From Streptomyces sp. H39-S7 (lineage in GTDB: Bacteria > Actinomycetota > Actinomycetes > Streptomycetales > Streptomycetaceae): a stretch of 64,000 nucleotides of DNA. The notes below the pieces were generated by a model that searched no databases, was not told where the DNA came from, and saw only the letters and a list, made by a program, of their open reading frames with translations. Positions within the stretch are counted from its first letter, which is position 1, and every line of letters begins with the position of its first letter. The translations under genes were made by a program, and so were the position numbers. Below, in pieces: positions 33,349-42,255 of the stretch. The DNA lies in assembly GCF_027158205.1 (NCBI RefSeq), contig NZ_JAPVLU010000028.1:55938-119937 (forward strand), read 5' to 3'.

Positions 33349-33876
33349 TCACCGGATCGGACGCGTCGTGTGACGTCGGCGGTAGTACGCGAAGGTGACG
33401 GCACCGAGCAGCGGTCCCCAGGCGACCAGGGGGAGATAGAGGAATCCGGCGACGGTGCTGCCAAGGGCAGTCATGCCGGGGTGGGGGATCGCCCACCACA
33501 GCGCGAACGGAGTCCATATGACGGTGAGTGCGACGGCACCGAGGCCGGCCGGGACGACGGCTGCCAGCGGGTGGACTCGTCGCCCGGCGAGAAACGGTAC
33601 CCAGCGCGGGAGGACCTCTCCCCACAGCCGGACCAGGCCGAGCGTGAGCAGCGCGAGTGCCTCGGTGGCCACGCTCAGGCCGGCCACGTAGGCCGCGCCC
33701 CACCCGGTGACGCCCAACGCCTGGTATCCGGCCTCGGTGTATCCGCCCAGGTAGCCGGCCGCCAGCAGGAGGCGCCAGATCCCGGCGGGGAGGGCGGTCA
33801 GTGCGGCGACGTGTGCGGCCCGCACCGCCCAGCGGGGCGCCGGCGACACAGCGGAGTGGGGTCGAGTGGTGGTCAT
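33349..33876 (-). CDS. Hypothetical multi-pass membrane protein
   Basis: 175 aa with four to five hydrophobic helices (HVAALTALPAGIWRLLLAAG; VAGLSVATEALALLTLGLVR; VVPAGLGAVALTVIWTPFAL). It ends in a basic tail YYRRRHTTRPIR. No family recognised. The ATG at 33876 is favoured by AAAGGA upstream; the longer frame to 34026 lacks support. It converges on the FMN reductase gene. Confidence 0.65.
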   Translation of the reverse strand: MTTTRPHSAVSPAPRWAVRAAHVAALTALPAGIWRLLLAAGYLGGYTEAGYQALGVTGWGAAYVAGLSVATEALALLTLGLVRLWGEVLPRWVPFLAGRRVHPLAAVVPAGLGAVALTVIWTPFALWWAIPHPGMTALGSTVAGFLYLPLVAWGPLLGAVTFAYYRRRHTTRPIR

Positions 33877-34083
33877 GCGCACCATCCTTTCGGCGCACCG
33901 CTCCCACCACATCGCTCCCAGGATGGGCTTCCAAGTCATCCTCGGAACGAGATCCGTTGGACCGCCCCACCCTCCAGGGGGATGACTCTCATCCCCCATC
34001 GACTGCGGGATGAAAAGAACACGCACGGATCATCGCTGTGGCGCGACGCCTCGGACCAGGTGAATCCGCGTGATGGCGTGAAG

Positions 34084-34102
34084 TAAGGGTAGGCTACCCT
34101 CA
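34084..34102. promoter_or_regulatory. Iron box (DtxR/IdeR/DmdR-type operator)
   Basis: TAAGGGTAGGCTACCCTCA matches the 19-bp DtxR/IdeR consensus TTAGGTTAGGCTAACCTAA at 14 or so positions with clear dyad symmetry. It ends six bases before the start of the siderophore transporter operon and covers a plausible -10 element, so Fe(II)-repressor should block transcription. Confidence 0.85.
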
Positions 34103-34107
34103 CTCTC

Positions 34108-34977
34108 GTGAGTTCCGGTGATGAAACAAACAAGGCCCCCCGTGCACGCGGCGACGAGCTGTCCGCCAGAGACGTGACGGTGGCGTACGGCGGAACGGAC
34201 GTGGTCCACGATGCGGCGATCACGCTCCGGCCCGGCGAGGTCACCGCATTGGTGGGCCCCAACGGCAGCGGTAAATCGACGCTTTTGCGCGCCCTGGCGC
34301 GCCTTCAGCGTCCCCGTACCGCCGCCCTGACCCTCGGCACCGGGGCCGACGCGGCCGACGCCCTCGCACTGTCCGCCCGTGAGTTCTCCCGCCGGGTCGC
34401 TCTGCTGACTCAGGGGCGCCCCACGCCGAGCGGACTGACCGTACGAGACATTGTGGAGTTCGGGCGCTACCCCCACCGGGGGCGCTGGTCCAAGGCCGAC
34501 CCCGGTGGACCGGCCGCCGTCGGGCTCGCGCTGGCCATGACCGATCTGGTCGACCTCGCTGACCGCGGAGCCGAACAACTCTCAGGAGGCCAGCTCCAGC
34601 GGGTGTGGTTGGCAGGCTGCCTCGCCCAGGAGACAGGCGTGCTGCTGCTGGACGAACCCACCACCTACCTCGACCTGCGCTATCAGGTCGAGCTGCTCGA
34701 CGTCATCCGGGATCTGGCGGACGACCACGGCATCGCCGTCGGCGTCGTCCTGCACGACCTGGACCAGGCGGCGGCGGTGGCCGACCGGATCACCCTGCTG
34801 CGGGCCGGCCGCATCATCGCCGACGGACGTCCCGAGGACGTCCTCACCGCCACGAGACTCACCGACACCTACGGCATCCGCATCGATGTCGACACCGACC
34901 CCCTGACTGGCCGGCTGCGCACCCGCGCCATCGGCCGCCACCATGCACGAACCGGAAGGCTCAGCACCACCTCATGA
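34108..34977 (+). CDS. Ferric-siderophore ABC transporter ATPase
   Basis: 289 aa FecE/FhuC-type ATPase powering siderophore uptake. Walker A GPNGSGKST (50-58), signature QLSGGQLQRVWLAGCLAQ (about 157), Walker B VLLLDEPTTYLDL (about 179) and the switch His in VVLHDLDQAA are all intact. The GTG at 34108 lies only six bases after the iron box and has no ribosome site, so the mRNA is likely leaderless. The stop overlaps the next gene start (ATGA), indicating a coupled operon with the binding protein and permease. Confidence 0.95.
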   Translation: MSSGDETNKAPRARGDELSARDVTVAYGGTDVVHDAAITLRPGEVTALVGPNGSGKSTLLRALARLQRPRTAALTLGTGADAADALALSAREFSRRVALLTQGRPTPSGLTVRDIVEFGRYPHRGRWSKADPGGPAAVGLALAMTDLVDLADRGAEQLSGGQLQRVWLAGCLAQETGVLLLDEPTTYLDLRYQVELLDVIRDLADDHGIAVGVVLHDLDQAAAVADRITLLRAGRIIADGRPEDVLTATRLTDTYGIRIDVDTDPLTGRLRTRAIGRHHARTGRLSTTS

Positions 34978-35951
34978 GACGCCATCTCCTCGCCCTGACG
35001 GCCACTTCCACTGCGGCGCTTGCCCTGGCCGCCTGCGGTACGACCGAGTCCGCCTCCACGACCGCACCGGAGAAGGCGACGCAGCAGATCACCCTGACCG
35101 ACGCGACCGGCGCCAAGATCACCCTCGCCGGGCCCGCCCAGAAGGTCGTCGCCACCGAGTGGAACGTCGTCGAGAGCCTGGTGACTCTCGGCGTGAACCC
35201 TGTCGGCGTCGCCGACGTCAAGGGGTACAAGGCCTGGGACACGGCCGCTCCGCTGAAGAACGCCCCCAAGGACATCGGCACCCGCGGCGAGCCCAGCATG
35301 GACACCATCGCCGCACTGTCCCCCGATCTGATCGTGGCCACGAACGACCTGCCGGTCGCCGCCGTCAAGCAACTGCGCAAGATCGCGCCGGTCCTCGAGC
35401 TCAACGCCGCCGACGCCGCCGACCAGATCGGGCGGATGAAGCAGAACCTCGACCTGATCGCCCGGGCCACGGGCACCGCCGCCGCGGCCACACAGGCGAA
35501 CAAGGAGTTCGACGCCAAGGTCGCCGAGGGCAGGAAGCAGCTCGCCGACGCCGGGCTTGCGGGACGGCCCGTCGCCTTCGCAGACGCATACGTCGTCTCC
35601 AACCAGGTCTCCGTCCGCCCGTACACCAGCGGCTCGCTGATCGGCGCGGTCAACAACGCGATCGGCCTGAAGAACGCCTGGAAGGTCACCGGCGACAAGA
35701 GCTACGGCCTGGGCACCACCGACGTCGAGGGCCTGTCCGGCCTCGGGGACGTGGAGTTCGCCTACATCGGCAACGCGAGCGAGCCCTCCGACCCCTTCAC
35801 CAAGGACCTCGCCAAGAACGCCGCGTGGACGACGCTGCCCTTCGTCCAGCAGGGCAACGTGCACCGGCTGCCCGACGGCATCTGGATGTTCGGCGGCCCG
35901 AAGTCCCTGCAGGCCTACATCGACGCCGTCATCGGCGCCCTGAAGAAGTAG
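34974..35951 (+). CDS. Siderophore-binding lipoprotein
   Basis: 325 aa. Lipoprotein signal with lipobox LALAAC (Cys21), followed by a periplasmic-binding-type (FecB/FhuD, helical-backbone) fold. Features include VVATEWNVVESLVTLGVNPV, AALSPDLIVATNDLPVAAVK and VQQGNVHRLPDGIWMFGGPK. It captures ferric siderophore outside the membrane for the permease. Overlaps the ATPase stop by 4 bp and is 4 bp from the permease start. The iron box at 34084 controls the whole unit. Confidence 0.93.
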   Translation: MRRHLLALTATSTAALALAACGTTESASTTAPEKATQQITLTDATGAKITLAGPAQKVVATEWNVVESLVTLGVNPVGVADVKGYKAWDTAAPLKNAPKDIGTRGEPSMDTIAALSPDLIVATNDLPVAAVKQLRKIAPVLELNAADAADQIGRMKQNLDLIARATGTAAAATQANKEFDAKVAEGRKQLADAGLAGRPVAFADAYVVSNQVSVRPYTSGSLIGAVNNAIGLKNAWKVTGDKSYGLGTTDVEGLSGLGDVEFAYIGNASEPSDPFTKDLAKNAAWTTLPFVQQGNVHRLPDGIWMFGGPKSLQAYIDAVIGALKK

Positions 35952-35955
35952 CACC

Positions 35956-38022
35956 ATGACCCTCACCGCAACTGCCCCCGCCACCGGCCCACGGGCCATC
36001 ACCTCCAGGACGGGCGCGGTCGCGGTGACGGCCGCGCTGGTGGTCCTGGTTGCCGCGCTCGCGCTCGTCGACATCACCCAGGGCACCTCCGCCGTCGGCG
36101 CGGCCGAGATCTGGAAAGCCGTCACCGGCAGCGCCGACGCCGGTGACGCCTCGGTGGTGATCGCCTCCCGGCTGCCCCGGGCGGCGGCCGGGCTCCTGGT
36201 CGGTGCGGCGCTCGGCGTTGCCGGCGCCGTGCTCCAGGCCGTCAGCCGCAACGTGCTGGCGGCGCCCGACACCCTGGCGGTCAACGCGGGCTCGTACCTG
36301 GCACTCGGTGTGCTCACCGTCACCGGCACCACCCTGCCGCTCCTTGCATCCTCGGGGGTCGCCTTCGCCGGAGCGCTCGCGGCGGCGGCCGTCGTCCTGT
36401 CCCTGTCCGGCCCGGGCACGGGGACCGTACGGCTGGTCCTGGCCGGCAGCGCCCTGTCCCTCGGCCTGTCCTCCATCACCGAAGCCCTGCTCCTGCTGTA
36501 TCCCGAGCGGACCAACGGTCTCTACCAATGGAGCCAGGGCAGCATCAGCCAGAACGGGTTCGCCGGAGTCCTGCAGATGGCACCCGTCATCGCGGCCGGA
36601 CTCGCCGGACTCCTGCTGGTAGCCCGCCGGGTCGATGCGCTGGCACTGGGCGACGAGGCGGCCCGCGGTCTCGGCGTTTCCGTGCGCAGCACGCGCACCA
36701 CTGTCGTGGTGTGCGCCTCGCTGCTCTCCGCGGCGGCGGTCACTCTCGCCGGGCCGATCGGCTTCGTCGGCCTCTGCGCGCCGACCCTGGTCCGCCCGCT
36801 CGCCCGCCGCATGCGGTCCTTCGTCCGCATCCGGGCGACCCTGTCCGTGGCCGGGCTGGCGGGAGCGGCCCTGGTGCTCGGCTCGGACGTCCTGATCCGC
36901 GCGGCGGTGAGCGCCCAGTCCGCGGTGGCGGTGCCCACCGGTGTCGTCACCAGTGTTCTCGGCGCGGTGTTCCTGATCGCCATGGCCCTGCGCGTACGGG
37001 ACACCACCAGCGCCACCGGTCCGGAGCGACTGCGCATCCCCAGTACGGCGGTCTTCGTTCTCACGGTGGGGCTGCTCGTTGCCGTCGTGGTCGGGACCGT
37101 TGTGGGCGCGGTGCTGCTGGGCGACACCAAACTGCTGCTGGGCGACGTGGCCAACTGGGCGCAGGGCCGGGCCGGGCGATCCGTGTCGTTCGTCCTCGAC
37201 ACCCGGGTGCCGCGGGTACTGGCAGCGCTCCTCGCCGGAGCAGCTCTGGCCCTTTCCGGCACCCTCGTGCAGGCCGTCACCCGCAATCCGCTCGCCGAGC
37301 CGGGCATCCTCGGCGTCACGGGCGGAGCGGCTCTCGGCGCCGTACTGCTCGTCACGAAGGTGCCCCTCGCGAGCTCCTGGAACATCGCCGCAGCCGCGCT
37401 CGCGGGAGCGGCGATCACCGCCGTCGTCGTGTTCGGCCTCGCGGCCCGCGGCGGGTTCGGACAGAACCGGCTGATCCTGGTGGGTGTCGGCGTCTCCGCC
37501 GCGACCACCGCGCTCATCAGCCTGTTCATCGTCCTCACCGACCCGTTCAACGCCACCAAGGCGCTCACCTGGCTGTCCGGCTCCACCTACGGACGCACCC
37601 TGCACGATGCGCTGCCCGTCGCAGCTGCCCTGGTCCTCGGGACCGTGGTCGCGGTACTGCGGCGCACCGAACTCGACCTGATCGCACTGGACGACGACAC
37701 TCCCCGACTCCTCGGTCTGCGCCCGTCATCCGTCCGGCTGGGCCTGCTGGTCGTCAGCGTCCTGCTGAGCGCCACGGCCGTCGCCGCCGTCGGCACGATC
37801 GGGTTCGTCGGCCTGGTCGCCCCGCACGCCGCCCGCGCCCTGGTGGGCCGACGCCACGCCCGCGTGGTCCCGGTGGCCGTCCTGCTGGGCGCGCTCCTGG
37901 TCTGCACGGCCGACCTCCTCGGCCGCACCGTCATCGCCCCGGCCCAACTGGGCGCGGGCCTGGTCACCGCCGTGATCGGCACGCCGTACTTCCTGTACCT
38001 GCTGATCCGGGCCCGGCGTTGA
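35956..38022 (+). CDS. Fused FecCD-type siderophore permease (FhuB-like)
   Basis: 688 aa containing two complete FecCD permease halves, about 20-340 and 350-688, with about 20 transmembrane helices. Each half has the family motif: LPRAAAGLLVGAALGVAGAV and VPRVLAALLAGAALALSGTL. Each also has GPIGFVGL / GTIGFVGLVAPHAARALVG near its end for ATPase coupling. One chain therefore replaces the usual FecC/FecD heterodimer, as in E. coli FhuB. Operon partner of the ATPase and lipoprotein just upstream. Confidence 0.95.
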   Translation: MTLTATAPATGPRAITSRTGAVAVTAALVVLVAALALVDITQGTSAVGAAEIWKAVTGSADAGDASVVIASRLPRAAAGLLVGAALGVAGAVLQAVSRNVLAAPDTLAVNAGSYLALGVLTVTGTTLPLLASSGVAFAGALAAAAVVLSLSGPGTGTVRLVLAGSALSLGLSSITEALLLLYPERTNGLYQWSQGSISQNGFAGVLQMAPVIAAGLAGLLLVARRVDALALGDEAARGLGVSVRSTRTTVVVCASLLSAAAVTLAGPIGFVGLCAPTLVRPLARRMRSFVRIRATLSVAGLAGAALVLGSDVLIRAAVSAQSAVAVPTGVVTSVLGAVFLIAMALRVRDTTSATGPERLRIPSTAVFVLTVGLLVAVVVGTVVGAVLLGDTKLLLGDVANWAQGRAGRSVSFVLDTRVPRVLAALLAGAALALSGTLVQAVTRNPLAEPGILGVTGGAALGAVLLVTKVPLASSWNIAAAALAGAAITAVVVFGLAARGGFGQNRLILVGVGVSAATTALISLFIVLTDPFNATKALTWLSGSTYGRTLHDALPVAAALVLGTVVAVLRRTELDLIALDDDTPRLLGLRPSSVRLGLLVVSVLLSATAVAAVGTIGFVGLVAPHAARALVGRRHARVVPVAVLLGALLVCTADLLGRTVIAPAQLGAGLVTAVIGTPYFLYLLIRARR

Positions 38023-38123
38023 GCTCCGGAGTGTTTACCCCGGGCGGCCCGTGGACGCGCGAAGCCGATCCGCTGTTGCCCGAGTCGGTCTGGGCAAGCA
38101 TCAAGCCCCGGTGGGCAGCAGCT

Positions 38124-38166
38124 GCACCCCACACCTGCCGGCAGGGGTTCGGCGGGAGTGGGGTGC
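38124..38166. terminator. Nested hairpin between convergent genes
   Basis: Outer 9-bp stem GCACCCCAC / GTGGGGTGC enclosing an inner palindrome CCTGCCGGCAGG, between genes ending at 38022 (+) and 38201 (-). Confidence 0.6.
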
Positions 38167-38200
38167 GACCGCCTGCGAGGGGGCGTGACCGGGGCGAACG

Positions 38201-38806
38201 TCAGGCCCGCGGCCGCAGGGCATCCACCACAAGGTCCAGTAGCCGACCCGTCAGCTCCGGGCTGTTGCCGGCCGTCGTGGACAAGAACACGCCGAGGAGC
38301 ATCATCGTGACCTCGTCCGGCTCGACGTCCGCCCGCAGTGAGCCGGCCCGCGCCCCGGCGCCGAGGATCACCGCGATTGCCGCGGTGAGCCGTTCCCGGG
38401 TAGCCGGCGTCGCGATGGCGCCCGAGGCCCACCCTGCGCGCAGGGTGTCGGAGATGCCGCGTTTGGCCGCGAAGAACGCCCCATAGCGGTCCATCCACGC
38501 ACGCAGCGCCGCCTCGGGCGGGAGCGTGGAGAGCAGAGCGGGAGCACTGGCGACGACAGCGTCGAGTTCGGCGGCATAGATCGCCTCGACGAGGGCTTCG
38601 CGGGTGGGGAAGTGACGGTAGAGCGTGCCGATCCCGACGCCGGCCTCGCGGGCGATGGCGTCGAGGGGAGCCTTGCCGCCGGTCGCGGTGAAGGCGTCGC
38701 GGGCGACCTCGAGCAGCCGCTCCCGATTGCGCCGGGCATCTGCGCGGGCCGGACGCTCAGCGGCTCTCGCTGACTCATCGGGGGCTGGCGAATCCGAAAC
38801 GGCCAA
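38201..38806 (-). CDS. TetR-family regulator
   Basis: 201 aa. HTH region AIAREAGVGIGTLYRHFPTR near residues 45-65, followed by a helical ligand domain. The frame opens with TTG at 38806; the true start is uncertain because no optimal ribosome site is near. Divergent from an aldo/keto reductase gene with an AACGGAG-TCT-CTCCGTT palindrome between, so it very likely represses the reductase/DUF2316 operon. Confidence 0.9.
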   Translation of the reverse strand: MAVSDSPAPDESARAAERPARADARRNRERLLEVARDAFTATGGKAPLDAIAREAGVGIGTLYRHFPTREALVEAIYAAELDAVVASAPALLSTLPPEAALRAWMDRYGAFFAAKRGISDTLRAGWASGAIATPATRERLTAAIAVILGAGARAGSLRADVEPDEVTMMLLGVFLSTTAGNSPELTGRLLDLVVDALRPRA

Positions 38807-38842
38807 AGCGGAGGACCTCCGGTTAATGTTACGGTCACTGAT

Positions 38843-38859
38843 AACGGAGTCTCTCCGTT
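38843..38859. promoter_or_regulatory. Probable TetR operator
   Basis: Perfect 7-bp arms AACGGAG / CTCCGTT around TCT, in the 85-bp gap between the divergent TetR and aldo/keto reductase genes. Confidence 0.65.
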
Positions 38860-38891
38860 TACCTTCATCGTCTCATGAGAGCGGGACTGCC

Positions 38892-39827
38892 ATGCCGTCC
38901 ACCGTTCGATCTCCCGAGCTCACCACCACCGGAGCGGCGCGAGCCGGCGGGCCCGGTGTGCTCGCGGGCCGCACCGTCTCCCGCGTCGGCTACGGCGCCA
39001 TGCAGCTACAGCGCTTGGATCGCGAGGGTGCGATCGCGCTGCTGCGCCGTGCCGTCGAGCTCGGTATCGATCACGTCGACACCGCCCACTTCTACGGCAA
39101 CGGCTTCGTCAACGAGGTGATCGCCGCCGCGCTCCGCCCCGAGGACGACGTCTTGGTCGTCAGCAAGGTCGGCGCCGAACCAGCTCCGGGCGGTCCCATC
39201 CCACTGCGCCTCGCCCAGCGGCCCGAGCAGCTGCGGGCCGGCGTCGAGGACAACCTCAAGAGCCTCGGACTCCAACAGATCCCCCTCGTCAACCTGCGCC
39301 GCGCCGACCACGGCCCCGGCCTGCGACCCGAAGGCGACCAGATCGTCGACCTCGACGACCAGCTCGCCGTCATGGCCGACCTGCGGGACGAGGGGAAGAT
39401 CGGCGCCATCGGGCTCAGCAGCGTCCCCCTCGACGGACTGCGCCGCGCCCTCCCCCTGGGCATCGCCTGCGTGCAGAACGCCTACAGCCTGGTGGCGCGC
39501 GACGACGAGGACATACTGCGGCTCTGCCTCGCCGAGGACATCGCCTGGGTGCCGTACTTCCCGCTCGGCGGCGCCTACGCGGGCCTGCCGAAGGTCACCG
39601 ACGAGCCCGCCGTCGCCACCGCCGCGCAGGCGCTGGGTGTCGCCCCCGCCCAGATCGGCCTGGCCTGGCTGCTCCAGCACACCCCGAACACGCTCCTCAT
39701 CCCCGGCACCGCCGACCCTGAGCACCTGCGGGCGAACACCGACGCGGGCGCGATCACCCTCGATGAGGCGACTCTCGCCGCACTCGACGCCGTCCCCACG
39801 CGCTCCGGCGACATCGAACTCGGATAG
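38892..39827 (+). CDS. Aldo/keto reductase
   Basis: 311 aa NADPH-dependent TIM-barrel oxidoreductase. VSRVGYGAMQLQRL near the start, GIDHVDTAHFYGNGFVNEVI with catalytic Asp and Tyr, and VVSKVG with catalytic Lys. The usual catalytic His segment reads VNLRRADH, a variation seen in some bacterial members. IPGTADPEHLRANTDAG forms the NADP loop. The ATG at 38892 is used. DUF2316 follows 36 bp later; both are probably controlled by the divergent TetR protein. Confidence 0.9.
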   Translation: MPSTVRSPELTTTGAARAGGPGVLAGRTVSRVGYGAMQLQRLDREGAIALLRRAVELGIDHVDTAHFYGNGFVNEVIAAALRPEDDVLVVSKVGAEPAPGGPIPLRLAQRPEQLRAGVEDNLKSLGLQQIPLVNLRRADHGPGLRPEGDQIVDLDDQLAVMADLRDEGKIGAIGLSSVPLDGLRRALPLGIACVQNAYSLVARDDEDILRLCLAEDIAWVPYFPLGGAYAGLPKVTDEPAVATAAQALGVAPAQIGLAWLLQHTPNTLLIPGTADPEHLRANTDAGAITLDEATLAALDAVPTRSGDIELG

Positions 39828-39863
39828 CCCCGGTCAGCCCGTCCTACCGCAAGGAGGACACCC

Positions 39864-40178
39864 TTGACGCTGAACGCCACCGAACGGCACCGCACGGGCG
39901 AGGAGTTCGCCCACAATCTCGCACTGACCGGGCTCGCGCCCCACGATGTCGCCGCCGATCTGGCCTTCACGCCCGAGCGGCTGCGGCGCACGCTCGACCT
40001 CGACCCCGCGTCCGACCCCGTCGACGTGTGGCAGCTGCGCGACTATCTCCAGCAGGCCGTCCTGGACGCCGGAGGCACACCTGTCCCCTACACCGTGCTG
40101 ACCCGGCACTCGCGCATCAAGGCCCGCGTGTGGTTCCGTCTGCGCGAAGCTCCGCGTCACGACTTCACGGCGCCCTGA
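39864..40178 (+). CDS. DUF2316-like protein
   Basis: 104 aa. RHRTGEEFAHNLALTGLAPH, AADLAFTPERLRRTLDLDP and PVDVWQLRDYLQQAVLDAGG resemble the DUF2316 family, a small helical, HTH-like family of unknown role. The TTG start at 39864 is supported by AAGGAGG six bases upstream. Found here directly behind an aldo/keto reductase, in the same transcription unit. Confidence 0.7.
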   Translation: MTLNATERHRTGEEFAHNLALTGLAPHDVAADLAFTPERLRRTLDLDPASDPVDVWQLRDYLQQAVLDAGGTPVPYTVLTRHSRIKARVWFRLREAPRHDFTAP

Positions 40179-40444
40179 CACCCCCATACGGCCACCCCGC
40201 CGCCGGGCCGGGCTCCGCCCACAAGTCCCCGGTACCCGCGCCCTTCCAAAGGGCTCTGGTTCGCCCTGCTCGCCGTGCACGAGCCGGACAGCAGGCAGAC
40301 CACGCACCTGGCGGCCCACCCAAACGCAACCGTCACCCGCTGACCGCATGCCCGGCCAAGCGGGTGGCGGGGTATGCGGGGAGCACTTCAACGCCTGCGC
40401 GAGCAGGTAGTTCGGGTCGGGCCCATCCCCGCGCGGGCAGGATC

Positions 40445-41239
40445 TCAGCCCCGTTTGTCCCGCGCGGACAAGAACGCGGCCACGGCCGCCGCGAACCGGG
40501 GATCGCGCACCACCGTGAGGTGGTCGCCGGGCAGCACGGACAGTTCCGCCCCGGCGACGGCGTCCGCGAGTACTTCAGGCCGCACCGCCAACGGGTCCTC
40601 GGACCCGGCGAGGACCAGGAACGGCACCCGGATGTCCGCCAGCGGCATCGGCCCCCGGAACGCCGCCGTGAGCTGCGCGACCAGCGCCTGCCGGTCGGCC
40701 CCCACCGCGTCCGCGAGCAGCCGGAACCCGGCGGCCTGGGCCGGTGCGTCCGCCGGGTCCTCGGCGTTCAGCGCCGCTGTCACCAGTTCCGTCGGTATCG
40801 CCCGCCGATCGAGTCCCCCGACCTCCACGACGCCCGCGCCGACTCCGCCGGTGACCAGCCGGGTGACGCGCCGATCGGCGGCGGTCGCCAGCAGCGCGAC
40901 CACGGCCCCCATCGAGTAGCCCGCCAGGTGGACCTCGCCCACCCCGAGGACGTCGATCAACTCAGTCACGTCACGGGCCATCCGAACCTCTCCGTACCGG
41001 GCCGGGTCGTGCGGCCGGTCCGACGCGCCGTGGCCCCGGGCGTCAAGCGCCACGACGTGGCGTCCGTGACCGAGCAGCGCGGCGACTACCCCGGGATCCT
41101 CCCAGTTGCTCCGGGCGTGCACCGCGAACCCGTGCAGCAGGAGAACGGGCGGCAGTTCGCCGACCTCGCCCCAGGAGTAGTAACGCAAGGTCAAATCGTC
41201 GGAAGTGCGGAACTCGCCTATCCGCGGATCGGTGGTCAT
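40445..41239 (-). CDS. Alpha/beta hydrolase
   Basis: 264 aa. Oxyanion loop LLLHGFAVH; nucleophile elbow GYSMGA (Ser109); acid in GSEDPLAV; His in GDHLTVVRDPRF near 237: a complete triad. DARGHGASDRP is typical of esterase/lactonase members. ATG at 41239; no strong ribosome site is visible. Natural substrate unknown. Confidence 0.9.
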   Translation of the reverse strand: MTTDPRIGEFRTSDDLTLRYYSWGEVGELPPVLLLHGFAVHARSNWEDPGVVAALLGHGRHVVALDARGHGASDRPHDPARYGEVRMARDVTELIDVLGVGEVHLAGYSMGAVVALLATAADRRVTRLVTGGVGAGVVEVGGLDRRAIPTELVTAALNAEDPADAPAQAAGFRLLADAVGADRQALVAQLTAAFRGPMPLADIRVPFLVLAGSEDPLAVRPEVLADAVAGAELSVLPGDHLTVVRDPRFAAAVAAFLSARDKRG

Positions 41240-41461
41240 GCCGGAACGATACGGGCGACGGCGCGCTGTACGCCCGGGCCCTGTGCTCCTGCACAGCACC
41301 CAGGACCCGTCGTTGGGAACCTGCCCAGGAGCACCCCTATCCCATCGGTCCGGCCTGACATCAACCGCCCAGCTGGGGTTTTCACGCAGAAGAACCTCAC
41401 CGGCGTGACCTCACCGAGGACCGTGCGCAGAACGCTCCGGCTGTACGGTCGGAGCGAAGCC

Positions 41462-41495
41462 GGAAGCCGCACCGATCGTGATCGGTGCGGCTTCC
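41462..41495 (-). terminator. Terminator hairpin after the secreted protein gene
   Basis: Perfect 16-bp arms GGAAGCCGCACCGATC / GATCGGTGCGGCTTCC with two bases between, 62-95 bp downstream of the minus-strand stop at 41557. Confidence 0.85.
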
Positions 41496-41556
41496 CACTT
41501 CACCTACCCCACTCGGATCAATCTGCTGTTGCCCACGCCGGGGTTGGCTCGTCGAT

Positions 41557-42045
41557 TCAGCAGGCGAACCAGTCGTACCATCCTCCGTTCCCATTGAATC
41601 TCTTGCAGTAGTCAACGCCGTTCCCGCCCCGGACAATGATCGTGGGCACGCTGTCCTTGAGGCCCACGCCCCACGAGTTCAGCTGGTAGCCGCCCAGTGC
41701 TGTCCACGGGATGTAGGCACTGCCAGGGGCCGTCTGCCATGTGTGCCAGATCTGGCGGTCGGTCCCGAGCCCGAAGACCTCCCACCGCCCGTCCCACCAC
41801 TCGATGATGGTGTACTGCGACCCACAGACCAGGAGAGGGTCGAGCGGCCCGTCGAGGTTGATACGACACCCGTCGCTCTCACGGGGACCGTCGGCCGGGC
41901 GGTACCAGGCGCTCTTCACACCGAGGGCACTGACAGCCTGCGTAGCGGTGCCCTGCGTACTCGCGGCGTGGACCGGTGCCGCAACAACCAGCAGCCCGGC
42001 CAGGGCAACTAAGATCGTGACAAACGCGCTCAGCTTGCGCTTCAA
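41557..42045 (-). CDS. Small secreted lectin-like protein with a TTA codon
   Basis: 162 aa. Signal peptide LKRKLSAFVTILVALAGLL ending VHA-A. The mature part has one propeller/lectin-like repeat (WEVFGLGTDRQIWHTWQTAP, then PWTALGG) reminiscent of PLL/tachylectin blades, and three cysteines. The TTG start at 42045 follows GGGAGG. Leu within the signal (codon 42012-42010) is TTA, implying bldA-dependent translation, as often seen for exported developmental proteins. Binding target unknown. Confidence 0.7.
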   Translation of the reverse strand: MKRKLSAFVTILVALAGLLVVAAPVHAASTQGTATQAVSALGVKSAWYRPADGPRESDGCRINLDGPLDPLLVCGSQYTIIEWWDGRWEVFGLGTDRQIWHTWQTAPGSAYIPWTALGGYQLNSWGVGLKDSVPTIIVRGGNGVDYCKRFNGNGGWYDWFAC

Positions 42046-42255
42046 GTGATCCTCCCAATGGTGGCGAAGGCGGCTGTGGCCGCTCAGTGGCTTGTACTTC
42101 CGCGATCTGCTTTGGCACGACGGCACTTGAGAGCTACTGGTCACCTCGCGGAAGCTTCAGGAGAGCAGGGCCGCCCACTGGGTTCACTGTGCCGCGTCTC
42201 GTGTCCTTGAGTCGTTGGCACAGAGCGCAGAGAGGCTTGGCAAGCGGCGCACGGG

